From NCBI GenBank assembly GCA_964035545.1, contig OZ037765.1:24918504-24982503 (forward strand): a stretch of DNA of 64,000 bases, read 5' to 3'. Shown here piece by piece: positions 1-13,100 of the stretch. The stretch comes from Bugula neritina (taxonomy: Eukaryota; Bryozoa; Gymnolaemata; Cheilostomatida; Bugulidae). A program made the position numbers and the translations under genes. The notes under the pieces were generated by a model, which did no database searches, was not told where the DNA came from, and was given only the letters and a program-made list of their open reading frames with translations. Position 1 is the first letter of the stretch. The number at the start of each line of letters is the position of its first letter.

Positions 1-1143
1 AGATTTATTTAATCATCAACCATCATTTATTGTTGAAATTTAACGGATCCCTTTGAGATATTTGTATTATTTTGTAGCAATCACTGACTGAGAAGAATCC
101 CTGGTGCCAATTATACTGCAGCAATAGAGATGGGCTGAGTGTAAACAGGTAGGTTTTATTGGGCTGTTATCTATGGGTTGCTAGTTATAGCTGTTCTAGT
201 TACTGTCTTTACCTTAAAGTACCAGTGTAAAACTTTCTTATAATATTACCAAAAGAAAGAGATGGCAGTTGAAGTGTGTTTCAAATCAGAATTGTGATGT
301 AACAGGTCTCACAAGCATAAGCAGTAGCTGCAGCAAAAGTTTTAAACACTATCATAGTTAATTTTGAAACTGTAACTTCCAGTTGTCAAATTTCAAGCTT
401 TGCTTCAAGTCAATTTATAATTAAATTCAAGTTGGTTGCCTGAAAAATCTATCAGGGCTGGCTCAGTGTGTAGGCAAGGCATTATAATTTAACTTTTATA
501 TGGTAATAATTTAGATTTTTTATAATAATTGATTAAATTTCTAATTGTGCAATTTTTTGTCTGTAAAATGGCAGGCAGACTTACTTTCCATCAGCCACGA
601 TTATGTAGGTTCTGCAAATAGATACACATCCATCAGTCTCCTGCTAAAACTATTGGCTACTTTCCAAATTGTTTGTTCTTGTAATGCAGTCTCTGTATAG
701 TCTTCTTGAAAATATATTATTAGAAAACCATTATGGGATATTAGCTGCGAACTTATATACAGTTGCTACATCATCTAGTAGATTTGATTAATGCATGCAA
801 TTCACATTAAGTCATCTAACAAAAAATAGAAGCAGTGAAAGTTCAGCTCAGTTTAAGATGAAATAATTACTGGCATGACATTAACTGTGCCACGAGACAA
901 ATTTAATGTTATTTCTGAAAATTCTTCGGCAAACCCTAGTTACTCGGTCTTTCAGTGCCCGTGTTTGACGTGTTTGGTGTTACTTAATGTATATGTGGAC
1001 TACTGTATCAGTTACATGTGATAGCCACTAAAGTAGAACCCTGTGACATTTTATAACCCTTGCTGAAGGAAAAATAAGTATGACGTATTGCAGCAGGCCA
1101 GTGTTTATAGATGTTGAAATACTGATTTATGTTTGCTTGACAG
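1..1143. other. left-edge non-coding stretch
   Basis: I see no convincing exon here. It lies just upstream of the first recognisable exon of the TLDc gene and is probably intron of that gene, since the exon at 1144 begins with an acceptor site and continues a codon. The DNA is AT-rich and unique-looking. Confidence 0.5.
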
Positions 1144-3480
1144 GTTTGAACATCATGTTTATGCTTACAAAGGACCAACTGTGGCACTTTTTAGCTTTGA
1201 AAATAACCTTTATGCTTTGGCTACAGATTGTGAGTGGCGGTAAGACAAACCTGTTAGTTTGATTGTTGCAATACTGTGTGATAATCGTATTAGTTTCACT
1301 GTTAGACTGCTGTATTGGAACGAGTTGTGTGTTTGCAATCTCTGTTTTACATCACAATGCCTCACTGTGTCATTGTTTATGTTACACTTGTTTATGTTTT
1401 TCCAATACAGGGAGAGCATATCAATGTGGGGAAGTGAAGGAACAGTGCTGATGCAATTACTACCCAGGTTCAGCTTCATTGACAGTAAGCTTCTATATCT
1501 TCTGCTATCTTATCTTCTGTTAACTGAAGCCATTTAATCAATATCCAATTGCACAGCAATTACGGCCAAGGCACGTGACTGTGTAAACAGGCATGTTCCT
1601 TCAGCCTAGGGCCACACGGTGCGTATTTTCGCATGCGAAAATTGAAATCACAAGTAGCAAAGGTGTCCACTGTGCGCGTTGAGAAAACGTTCGCACTTGC
1701 GTTGAAAATGCTGAGCTACAAGTGCGAATCGTCTCTGTCATCGTCACCTAATTGGCTGGTAGCTATTCAGCGAGCCCAATTTCTTTAATTTAGTGCTACA
1801 TTCCAGCAAATTGCGTTCTATTGAAAGCGATTTAAAAATGAAAGCTTTATTTATCACGCATCACTGACGCTACTTGTGATTTCAATTTTCGCATGCGAAA
1901 ATACGCACCGTGTGGCCCTAGGCTTAGTATTGTACTGTCAATATATAAAGTTGTTAAGACTGAGTAATTAATCGAGCAGTTGTAAACTGAAGAAGCTGTT
2001 TCATATTTTCTAACATTAATATGCATGACTACTAATCAGTAATCTTTCTGATTCAATTACTTTGTTACTCACAAACTACTATCTGATTATACTCCAGCCA
2101 CATTTGGCCACCTGCAATAGGAACTAGCATTCATTCATCAACAACCTGTGAGGCAAAACATGTTGTCATATTCCATCATTGCATTTACTCACATTAGTAA
2201 ACAAACAACATGTGACACCAGTCCTGCTCAATAATGCACATTTCCTGTTACTTCAAATCCAAATCCCTATCTAAAGATTAGTTAGATCATATCTTATAAC
2301 CCACTATATGGAATGTTTATCTTACATGCTCATGTATTTAGTTCATGTAATTTTTCCTAATATTGAATAAATGTTAAGTGTAATACAAGTAATTTGCTAT
2401 ACTTTTGTTTTCCCCATCACACAAGAACAGTTGGATTTGCATTTTAACGCTTAACTTCTCATGAGCTTTTTATATTTTGTGAGATGAATGAGGCAATTTG
2501 ATACATGCACTTATGTAGCAAAGGAGATATCATATTCATTTTTGGTCAGACATTTCTGCTTGGTGAATTGGTGTGCTAGCTACTAGGTTGGCTGACCCCA
2601 ATCAATGTTTTCTATGCAAATTATCTTCCTGCTTACTCAACTATTACTATATTTACTCAACTCATCTCATGGTAATAACCTTGAGAATAAACGCTCATTT
2701 GCTATGCTAATATTTTAGGTGGCCGCATTGTGTATACCAATCACCACACACGAGGAGTCTTTAAAGGCATACAGATAGGCTCTGATTATAAGTCTCCTGT
2801 AATAAAAATTGCTGACATGGCAACAGTTGAACATTATGATGTTGATTTAACTTTGGAGCAAGTGGAGGTAACTCTCTGAACCCACTCAGGCTTTTAAATT
2901 GCATTATGTCATAAACTAGGTCAGGCTTGGTTTCACTTGAGTTAATTTTCACTTTTTATAAAGGAACTGAAACAGAAATTGTGTCACACAACACTCAATT
3001 ATTGGTGAAATAAGTATCATTGTTATGATGAAAATATAATTTGATGAATAAGCGATTGTAAACACAGTTTGAATGCACTGCACATGGTTAACATCTCTGT
3101 TTTATGCATCTAACACAGTAAAAAACATGACTATCAATATTTTCTAAGGTTTGGGGTTGTGCAAACAACTCTGTACGAGAGACACAGCTAAAACAAAGAG
3201 CCTGGGAAAGAAAAGAAGTAGAAAAAATTCATAACCGAAAGGTAAGCTTGGTTCATATTAAGCAACTTAGACTTTAGTGAAATTATTTTTGCTTTATTGT
3301 TGGAGTTATCTGCTTTTAATATATATCTTGTACTCAAAAATTATGCGTTGTTTGTTCTTGGAGCCTAATATAAACTTACATTTTGTATTGCAGTTAAAGC
3401 TAGAAAACTGGGAAGAAAATCCTGACCGAATGCTTCTGGACTGGGTAGGTATAAACACAAACCACAACCAAAGAGTGTGA
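1144..3480 (+). CDS. TLDc-domain protein, 3' exons (5' truncated by window)
   Basis: Five exons join in frame: 1144-1239, 1411-1484, 2719-2867, 3149-3241 and 3394-3480 (stop), giving about 166 C-terminal residues. TLDc-like landmarks are a core strand pair reading VALFSFENNLYALAT, then a Trp-containing strand (ISMWGSEGTVLMQLLP), a glycine-rich turn (SGGRIVYTN type) and the closing strand LEQVEVWGC, which matches the hallmark 'EVW' end of TLDc domains (OXR1, NCOA7, MEAK7, TBC1D24 families). After the domain comes a charged helix and a tail with NPDRMLLDW, which I do not recognise from the named families. TLDc proteins act in oxidative-stress resistance and, in several cases, bind the V-ATPase; that is family knowledge, not shown here. 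The last exon may instead be spliced at a GTAGGT after codon W (about 3446). The third intron-free neighbour is ANKZF1, tail-to-tail 630 bp away. The family is likely, the subfamily unknown. Confidence 0.72.
1603..1924. mobile_element. MITE-like element with perfect 56-bp terminal inverted repeats
   Basis: The left arm 1603-1658 starts AGCCTAGGGCCACACGGTGC. The right arm 1869-1924 is its exact reverse complement. About 210 bp of unique, GC-richer sequence with no ORF lies between. Each arm contains its own palindrome, TTTTCGCATGCGAAAA. It sits inside an intron of the TLDc gene. No clear target-site duplication is visible; the outer CTAG/TA could hide a 2-4 bp one. The perfect arms suggest a young non-autonomous DNA transposon of unassigned superfamily. 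Confidence 0.85.
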
Positions 3481-4113
3481 CCTGATCACTACTACAACTC
3501 TACACTGCTGATTCTTGATTTATTTCTCAACTGCTGTTTTATTGATAATTTTCATTTTTGAAAGCTGGACCACATCTCAAATAATATAATTTTTATTTTT
3601 TACTTGTTGTTTTGATGTCGGACAAACCTATTTTGTATATTTTTATCTACAATTAAACTCTAGCTAGAGGAGGGGGTAGCATGTGCTTTAATAGGCTAAG
3701 GTTGTGTTGGATCTCAGTGAGGTCTTTTTACTTGTTTAAAAGTTGCTAATATATTGGTATAAGAAATGTTGCAAATGTTGAGTAATTGTTGGAAGTTGAA
3801 AAAGTTAGTTTAAATTATGAGATTTGATTTTACATTTATGTTCATTATTATACCAGGCTTTAAAACTACTTTCTCTTTGTTAGGATATTCAACTAGTATA
3901 ATTTATTTTAAATAAATTACATTTTTAAGAAAATAATTTGAAAATCTAGGAAAAGAAATCTAAATGAGATAAATTATATCATATTACATTGCAATAAACA
4001 TAATTTTCTTGTGGTTGTTGCTAATCAATATGGATACATAGTAATATTCTGTCGCATTTCATATAGATTAGTGAAACATTAAAAATTCTCAAATCTTTGC
4101 AACCAATTAGTGG
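3481..4113. other. convergent intergenic spacer (TLDc gene / ANKZF1)
   Basis: This holds the 3' untranslated ends of two converging genes. It is AT-rich; an AATAAA lies near 3911 on the plus strand and could serve the TLDc transcript. No ORF or repeat of note. Confidence 0.5.
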
Positions 4114-7100
4114 CTATGAACCTTTCTGTGCCTGTCTATGAAGTTTAAGACATTGTGGAGAACAGAATGTATAGTTCAAGTATTCGAAGGGTGTTTTACC
4201 AGTGATATCTTTAGCACAGTGATGGCATCGGCTACAATAAAAAATAAAGGAAGAGATCAACTGGTTTGAGCAATCTTATTACAGCATGCTTGCTGTTATT
4301 TGGTAAAAATATCATGCATACATACTTGAGTACTTGGGGAACTTTAGACTGAGCTCCTGCAGCCTGTAACAGCCTTCTTTCTGCAGCTAAAGCCCTCTAT
4401 AAAAATTAAGTCAATGACACCGATATAGTAATTATTTAGTCTTAAATATTGTGTAAGTTCATACACTGGATGTTATTTGTAAGTAAATTTAATCTTATTG
4501 AAAATATTTCAAATGACCAAGAAATGTGTGACATAAATAAAGTAGAGAGTAGTGGTATGTCTGTTGAAATAGTAATAGCAGTCTGATTAGTAAAACAATC
4601 TATTCAAACAACAATAACATAATAATGTTGAAACTTTCTAAAATTTAAGAGTTATGCTACCTTCTCCCGATCACTAAGGGCCAGGAATCTGACTTTCTCT
4701 TCGTTTTCAGCTCGCTGTGCAGCTGCCTCTGCCTTCTTTACCTGTTATTGGAACCAAATGCTGTCAATATTCATAATAAATCAAAGAATTTAAGACAGTG
4801 GGCTGTTTTGACATACATCAGATATATCTAGCTTAAACGTATACCCAATCATTTGGTTCAGAAAAAATTTATTGTCGGATAATATTCTTGTACATTCAAT
4901 TTCAAGTTGGCAGACAAAATCTTAGTTTATAATTATAAAACTTAATATCTTACATATAACTTTAATAAATGTTAGCAAGTATTTTTAAAGCTTATAAATA
5001 TACCTTTAATCTATCTTTTTTCTTTTTGTTGAGTTCTTTTCTCCTCTCAGAGTCCTTGGAATCTTTAAGAGCTACCATTTCTCTAGTCAGTGGACCAGGA
5101 ACCTATACATGGTGTATAATGAATTGCTACCGTATTTCAACATGCCCTAGCATCTAAGTCAAAATTGTGATACGTCAATATACACTCATATATTACTTTA
5201 AGAGAGTAAACAAATTTTCAAAATTCACTTATGCTTCATTATATTGAATTGTACTTGCTCTTATTCTGGACATACCTGAGCTTTGATATAGTCGTATTTT
5301 TCAGGAAAACTTTCCATAAATATTCTAAATTCATTTCTAACAGCTTTATTCTGTGTAGATAGATATGGTACTACATTTTTCTCATCACTGAAAGCAAATA
5401 ATTTGATACATACATTGAAGGCACACAACAAAACACTGAAATCACCACCCTTGTTCATATTTGAATTAAAACTATACATGTTCAGATTTTTACTAGCAGA
5501 ATTTAAACTGTTTAATCAGGTTTTGCTTTTGCTAGTGCAAGTGGAGTAGTTAGTATAAAATAGGAAAATCCAAACTTGTGCGTCATTAAAAACATTCTTT
5601 TGTAAAGAGCAGCCTCTTATGGCTGGTATTTGGTACATTATTTGACATATGTTGAATATGAAACAAATTATATGATATTTACGATCTTGCTGGATCACAT
5701 CCTATGCCAAGAAGATAGGGTATAAGATGAGAGTGGCATTTCTGACAGGCTATGTGTAAAAGGGTATGACCTTGACTGTTCAAAGGAAGACTAATGGCAG
5801 CTGAGAAGTTGTCTAGCCCTTGCAATATCTCATTAGAGTACCCAGTGACTAGTCTTTCCAACTCAACCTCATCGCCGACAGTGCAGGCTGTATAGAATTC
5901 ACTTTGGAAGGCTAGCACTGCAAACAGGTTCAGATTAAAGGACTAATTAAAATATAAAATAAATGATATATTATTTTGATGTATTTTTCGGTGTAAATTG
6001 AGGTGAATTTATATTTGCACTAGTTGAAAGGAGCACTCCTAAAAATTAGATTTCTTAATTTCAAACCCCAACTTCAAAGTATTTTTTCAAATTGCAGGTA
6101 TTAAAATCAAAACCACGCCTTCAAGATTAATTGGGTGCCTATTAATCAAAGAGTTATCCTCTCAGTACAAAAGTATTGGGTCATGCAAAATATGAATACC
6201 AAGAGTTTTGGAGTTGGCTATTCAACAATTAGGAAGTTGGAAAGTTGCATAAAAAATAAATGCAATAGGTCAAGGAAATGGAATCTTTACAACTGAAGGT
6301 AGCATACATTTCAGTATATATAGCAACGTGTGTACCCTTTAGCCGACAATGAAGCTTATTTGCAGGCTACGTTAAAATATTACAACCAATTGAAGTTAGA
6401 ATTGTCGGAATTAAAATATAGCTCACTTTTATTTTGTGCTGGCACATTTAGATCTTTCTCCTTAACAGACTTTTTATGCTTAATTTTTTCTCCTTTCAAA
6501 TCATCAGCATGAGCAGTATTTACTAGTACCACTGAATCTTCAACTTCTTCTTCACTGGGCAGTTTACATTCAGCATCTAAAACAGCAGTTCTTTTATAAA
6601 ATTACTAAAAACTGTTTTTGCTAAAAAAAATAAAATACATGAAGCATTGAAACACCTGTTTGTCACAAATCAGGATATCAAACATAATGTACAATAGATA
6701 ATCCTACAAACAACATAAAATAGTTTCTATTATTTAGCCATATAATAAAGGGCATTTAGGTTAAGGCCTACAGTCTACACCATACATTTATTTGACAAAC
6801 TGTTTTATTTCTCAACCATCAAAATCTATTTGATGACTAAAAAAACTAGTTAGATTTTCAACAAGTGCTTATAAGCTAACTGCAAAAAATGTATAAGAAA
6901 AAAGAGTCATCAACAGGCGAAATTTATACTATAGTAATTGGTAAACACCATTCACGGATATGTACATTACACTATTTCATGACCAATTAACAATGACAAG
7001 TTTGCCTGAATTGAATATAACTTTAGGCAGCACCAATGTGTACCATCCGCTAGTGAACTAACTACTTTTGACACTCTACAATGGCAATCATTATCCAATT

Positions 7101-10100
7101 GTGGCACAGCATTACAGAATGCAGCTTCATATTTACTGCCAGAATTGAAAATCTCTTGTGACAATATTTTTGCCGTTTTTTAAAAACATCTTGAATTCGT
7201 TGCCAATTTATTTGGTGACCCATATATATATGCATATATAAATAGGCTAAATGGCCCAGGAGTGCCAAAAAATTTATAAAATACTTTTTTCAGAAAAACA
7301 CCGAAAAGCCACAATAACATTAGCATATTTATAACTTTTTGGAAAATATCACGACTGCAACAAATTTCTATTAATAACCAGTTAACAGATAGCCATACTT
7401 GTACACTGCCACTTTACTATTTTAAACATCAATAGCTTGTATATCATAAGTATGACAAGCATGGAATTTAAAATTATTACAAGGAATGCAGAATTTATTA
7501 TGCTTGTATTGTACAGTTTCAGCAATACAGTACCGTATTGAGTTTCTAACTTTAGTTCAAACTATGAGACAGGTAGAAAATTTCAAAGCAGACCATATGT
7601 ATATAACTTTGCTGTCTTTTACCAGCTGCGATCCTGCCATTTGTCGACTAAATGTCTTGAGGGTTATATAAAACTATACATTGAACTAAAATACAGGGAC
7701 TGGTTAGAGCTTATGAATCATCAGGATAAGCTATTAAAGTTACACTCAAGTTTAAAACTATCTAAGACTTTCTTTACTACCGACATTGGTGATAATCCCA
7801 TGTCAAATTACAAAATAATTACAACTGTCATGATCTATAATAATTTGACCAGAAGATATCGCAATATAGTTGAAAATTTAAACCGATAGGCCAATAAAGA
7901 AATTGCAATTGCAAAATTTCCTCACGACAACTTAAATCTACTTTAGCATTACATAAGCTGATTAACTATTTAAGTTTGTATTGTGATTTACTATCTTCTA
8001 AAATTAGCATATCTAATTTAAAATATTGGATAACATCCAACTGTAATTATTTGAGGTTATTGTACAGCCCTGCCCGTAAAATATTTGCATTAGCAAGGTA
8101 GAACAAATTTGCATATCAGACTGAACACTGTGACTTCAAACAAACCATGTCGACTATTTAAACTGACATAAAATGATTGATGGGGACCTTTTATTACAGC
8201 AGACAGAAGAGGGCAAATGATACCAAAAGTGTGCCCTAACTTCTGAGATTTATCTACAAACAGCAATGTTGGCAGAAGATAAAACTGAAATAGTTTATAG
8301 TGAGATAGATGACTATTATTCAAGTGTGATTTTATTAGTATTTGGCAATAAGAATCTTTAAAGTTTATCATAAATGTGTGGCAATTAACAGCTACTTGAT
8401 GATGCACTCTCACACATAACACTGAAAGACTTTATGCCACAATTTAAAGCACACAGTTCATTTCCCACATTTATATTTTATATCTGCATTCATTCTCAAA
8501 CACTAGCCCAGCGCAGGCTAATTTCACTAAAATTGGGCACAACCTTACGCATCTTATAACATACTCAAGCAGGCTACAAGTTTTGCTAATGAAGCAATTG
8601 AAACACTCACTAATTTATTATAATCCATTTTACTTTTTTAAATTATCTGTCATGGGCATTACTTTCATGGTTTATACTAATTCAAGCAGTCACTGATATG
8701 AAACCTGGTTTGGTTGGATTCAATTAGAATAAATAGATCAAATAGAACTTGACTGCAATAGCAACACAGCATCTCCTATTGCAGAACTGCAATATTTGCA
8801 TTAAAACTAATGAAGTTACCAGCATTAATTTCATCTGTAGGGTGCCCCTGGCGTCTTCGCCGCTCCAGTGATGGGCCTCTCTTTGAAACCTGCTTTTTCT
8901 TGGTCCTTTCAAGGACACTTGGTTTTTGGTCTGAAGTAGAAGTAAAAGCCACATAATAAGTAACAGGATGATACAAAGTTATTCACTTTCAGTTAACAAA
9001 AAATCTGGCAGCCAACAACCACACGACTGCCATCTGGTGGCTACAAGCATTGGTGAAGCTGTACTAATGTGAACTGATCAGAGAGGTGGCACTAAGAGCT
9101 GTAATTTTGATGACTCTGTGCTCAACACTGAATCCTCTCACATTTGTTGAGATAGCATCAATATTGAATACTAAAAAATTTAATGGAAACAATAAATCAA
9201 ATACACAAACTTCAATGTCATAATTTATGCAAAAAATAGTATGGAATGAAGAGGTGGCACAAAATTTACTCTTACTACTTCATGCATTCAGTCGCACCAT
9301 AAATCTTCCTTATCAATCAATTGAACTTCAAAATTGGTTTCAGTAGAAATATTAAAATACCTGAATTCTTAAAATAAAATAAAATATTTTAGAGCACATC
9401 AAACATTAAAAATAGTAAATATTTTAGGAATTAAAGTCTACGACAAGCTGGCCCTTTTTGAGTTCAAAGTGTAAGCGCAATTACTAGAATTTGTAAGGCA
9501 AGCAGCTACCCAATCAAGTTTCAGGAAACAATACTCAGTTGACAAACCATCTTTTAATTTTGAACCTTAAAATTGATTCTATTCAACATAACCAAAGATG
9601 AATCTGACAACAGTGAAAGTTCACTGAAAAGAAAATTATTCAGATTTCAGAATGATCCGCAGACCCTAAAAATAATGGGTTTTTTTTACAAACACAGGTA
9701 AGAGAAAAGCATTTACCTAGCACTTTCAAACTGCTCAGCTCTGCAAATACCCTCTTTACCTCACTGAAGGTCGCTCTCTTTGTTGGAAAAGGTATCATTC
9801 TGATTCTACTGTCATGCTTATCAAGAAGAATTTTATTTTTCTTGTTAAAAATATATGGATAATTATGAGTGCCGATCCTAAGAAAGATCCGGTGGCATTT
9901 GTCGATATAACTTCTCCAGGACACTACCAGCTCCTCAATATCCTGGAAGATACCAAAAACTTGAAAAAAAGTTATGCTGTTTTTTGTTGGATGAAATATA
10001 ATCAGCATTTAGACTGAAACATACAAGTGTAGAACATAGGAATACAGTTATTATAATGATTAGAAATATTACATACATATGAGTGCATTGGAGAAATGTG

Positions 10101-13100
10101 CATCTACTTAGTGCCTATAATGATTTGTTTTTAAAGGCATGCCCTTGATAAAATCTGTTATGGTGGCGAATTGATGAATTCTTATTTTGAAATTGAACAA
10201 CGCCTGAATAATTAATTATGCTAATGAGAAAATGCCAAGTTGGTTCCACGTGCAAGACTTCAAAAGTGTGTCAACACACAGTTAAATGCTTGTTAGTTCC
10301 TACACTCTGTTGGTAAAATTCCTGCCGCTTTCATATGGCATATTTTCTATCTACATTTTTTCAAATAACATTTAGACAGGGAAAGTCAGGGGGAGGCAAG
10401 ATCAATAGTATCTTTCATTGCCACGGAACTTTACATTTCAAGCCCAAGTTTCTGTGGGGGGTTTAACAATCCCCTGCTATACTTGACTATATACCTACCA
10501 TCATAACAACTACATTATGATTTTAGAAGGTGTTGTCTATCAAATATGTATACTACGAGAACTAGAACAGTTGATCCTGCTGCAAAGGGAAATCTTGAAA
10601 TATACCAGATACAATTATTAATACAACAATTCAACCCACACAACTGCTCAAAAGTAGCCATACGCCTTAATGCAGCTCCATATATACCTTCTGGTCTTGT
10701 TTAAAACCTAATTTACATATGTTAGTGTCCATTAGATTCAGTACTTAAAGTGTTTATTTATACATTATAACACTAGGAATAACAAGTAGTCCTGTACCAA
10801 AACAATATTAAAACTTTAAGCAATTCCAAGGTGCTACCACCTACAAGTTCTTCATAACCCCTTCTCTGTACGCAGAATGTTATGCTTATTGAATATTTTA
10901 TGAGAAAGTGGTTTAACTGACTATTTTTAGACCTACAAATCAACATACAGTATAAAATGTGCACTTCTTTCACCAAATTCAACTATTTATTTATGCATAA
11001 GCCAAGAACCAACAGCTTTATGATTACGTTGAATGTCAAAATAGGTTGGTCTCTTGAAGCAGTAAATTGAATTTTTATCTATTACAACATCAGTGTAATT
11101 TATTCAACTGGAATATTTTAAATGCATATTTTATAGGCACCAGGTAATGTATTCGATACAATCAAGTAAAGATACGCACCATACATATGATATATATGAC
11201 ATATCATATGATATATATGACATATATAAGAAAATGTATATTACATCCAGGTAGGTGGCAAATAAACATACTTGAACAAATTTATTTTTAGTTTCAGTGT
11301 TGGTAATGAATAAATTTCGCCTTAACTTTTCCATAAAAATTGAATAAATTATAACTCAGCTTTTCCAAATCTTTTAAACAGAGGCATCCTTCTATGTTTC
11401 CCAACATCCAGCTTAATTGTTTTAAATATATTTTCAAAGCAAGCAATAAATTCACAGAATTTATAGTGAACAGATTTTCTAAAGCAAGTTAATCTTGCTA
11501 CATTATTTTGGTAAAATAAGATTCAAATAAATCTGTCCAACAGCTTCAACAAATAAAGTGAAAAATGTTTCAACTTTTTCAACCTACCAATACCTTCAGC
11601 CACAGTTGTCAATATTTTAGTTTAATAAGTTGAACTCTATCTACTCCGCTGACATGTGTGTATAATGTTACTAAGGAGCTAACCTGAGCCAACGCTGCCT
11701 CGTTGTGCCTCCTGATTTGTGCCCCAGCAGATTGGGCGTGGCCACCCTTCTTGTCATGCTGCGACTGTGAAGTACCACACTTGGCTCTCACCACGTACCT
11801 GTGAAATGTCTTATGGACCAAGACATTTCCACTGAAAATAGTTAAATTTACAAAATGACTTGTACAGAGTCAGAAATAAATGTTCTACGCATTGCAACAT
11901 CTACAAGAGAAGAGATAATCACATACATCCTTGCAGAGTCTTACAAGAGGAGGCTAGCTAGCATTTGCAAAACCCTTAGTAAGAGAATAATGAAAAAGTT
12001 AACAAGATTTTTGTTTTTAATACAGAGTTATCTCACTTTCCTTCAAATGTAAGCAAATGGCAAATTCTCATCCTTCACATCAGAATAATATAAGCGCTAA
12101 CCCTACATCTGAGATGATTGAGGAAACACTCGACCAATCAGAAGAGTATCATAACAAACTACTCAGATACTGAAGTTGATTGTTTGTGCTAAGCATGCTG
12201 AAAACATTCTAGTAATTCCTAAACTATGAGTTTATTAGTTAACAGTAAATTTAGTCTGTAGACTGTTAATAACAATTGGTAACAGAATTCAAATTGTTCA
12301 CTTCAAACAATCTTCAAGTTTAAATTCATTAATCTCCTGATTGTGAGTGAGTAGGGTGTATTTATTACAGAATAGAGCATATTACCACAATGAGGTCTCA
12401 TAGGGTCTAATAAGCAGGAAACACAACATATTTAAGTGCATTACCATTACAAATGATAATAAATAACCCATTTTAACTTTACAAAGCTGATGTTGAGTCA
12501 TGAATAATTATAAGAAATTAGATATATAACAAATATGGCATACTTTTCAAATACCGCAGCAGCGAAATGGCCCCCTCCCATCATTATGATCAGCCAAATG
12601 TTGTGGGACGAGGCTTGCTCTATTCTCTCTACTATATCACTCACATTATCAGGGTGCTCCTTTCAAGTAGACAATAAAATCATAATCGTTACCAAACAAG
12701 CAAATATTATAAAGACACTTTACCAGTAACAACCCACTCAAGTAACACAATACAAGAAATTAACAACTCTGTAGTAGCTGGTTTGAAAGTCAAAGAGAAA
12801 AATTCAAACCTTGAGTAAATTAACATCCATTGAGGGCATTATTTAGTGCTCAGCTTCTATCAAGACAAAAAACAAAAGTTCGAAAAGGTAGATTAGCAGT
12901 TGCCATCAGATCAGATGAGACAAATAGCTTCTTGTGAGTCATTAAAAACTGACAAGGAGAATGTAGATTGTATGGATGAGTAAGAAGGGAAATTAAAGTC
13001 TCCGGTAATGCGCGTTGTGACAGTTTAGCTCTACATCAGATCTACATATTATACATTAAAGCATGATAAAGTACCAATGCCCCTAACCAGCTATGGTTGG

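Noticed and set aside
7641-7889. Plus-strand 82-codon frame in an ANKZF1 intron
   Set aside because: A/T-driven composition, no domain, no start or splice signals.
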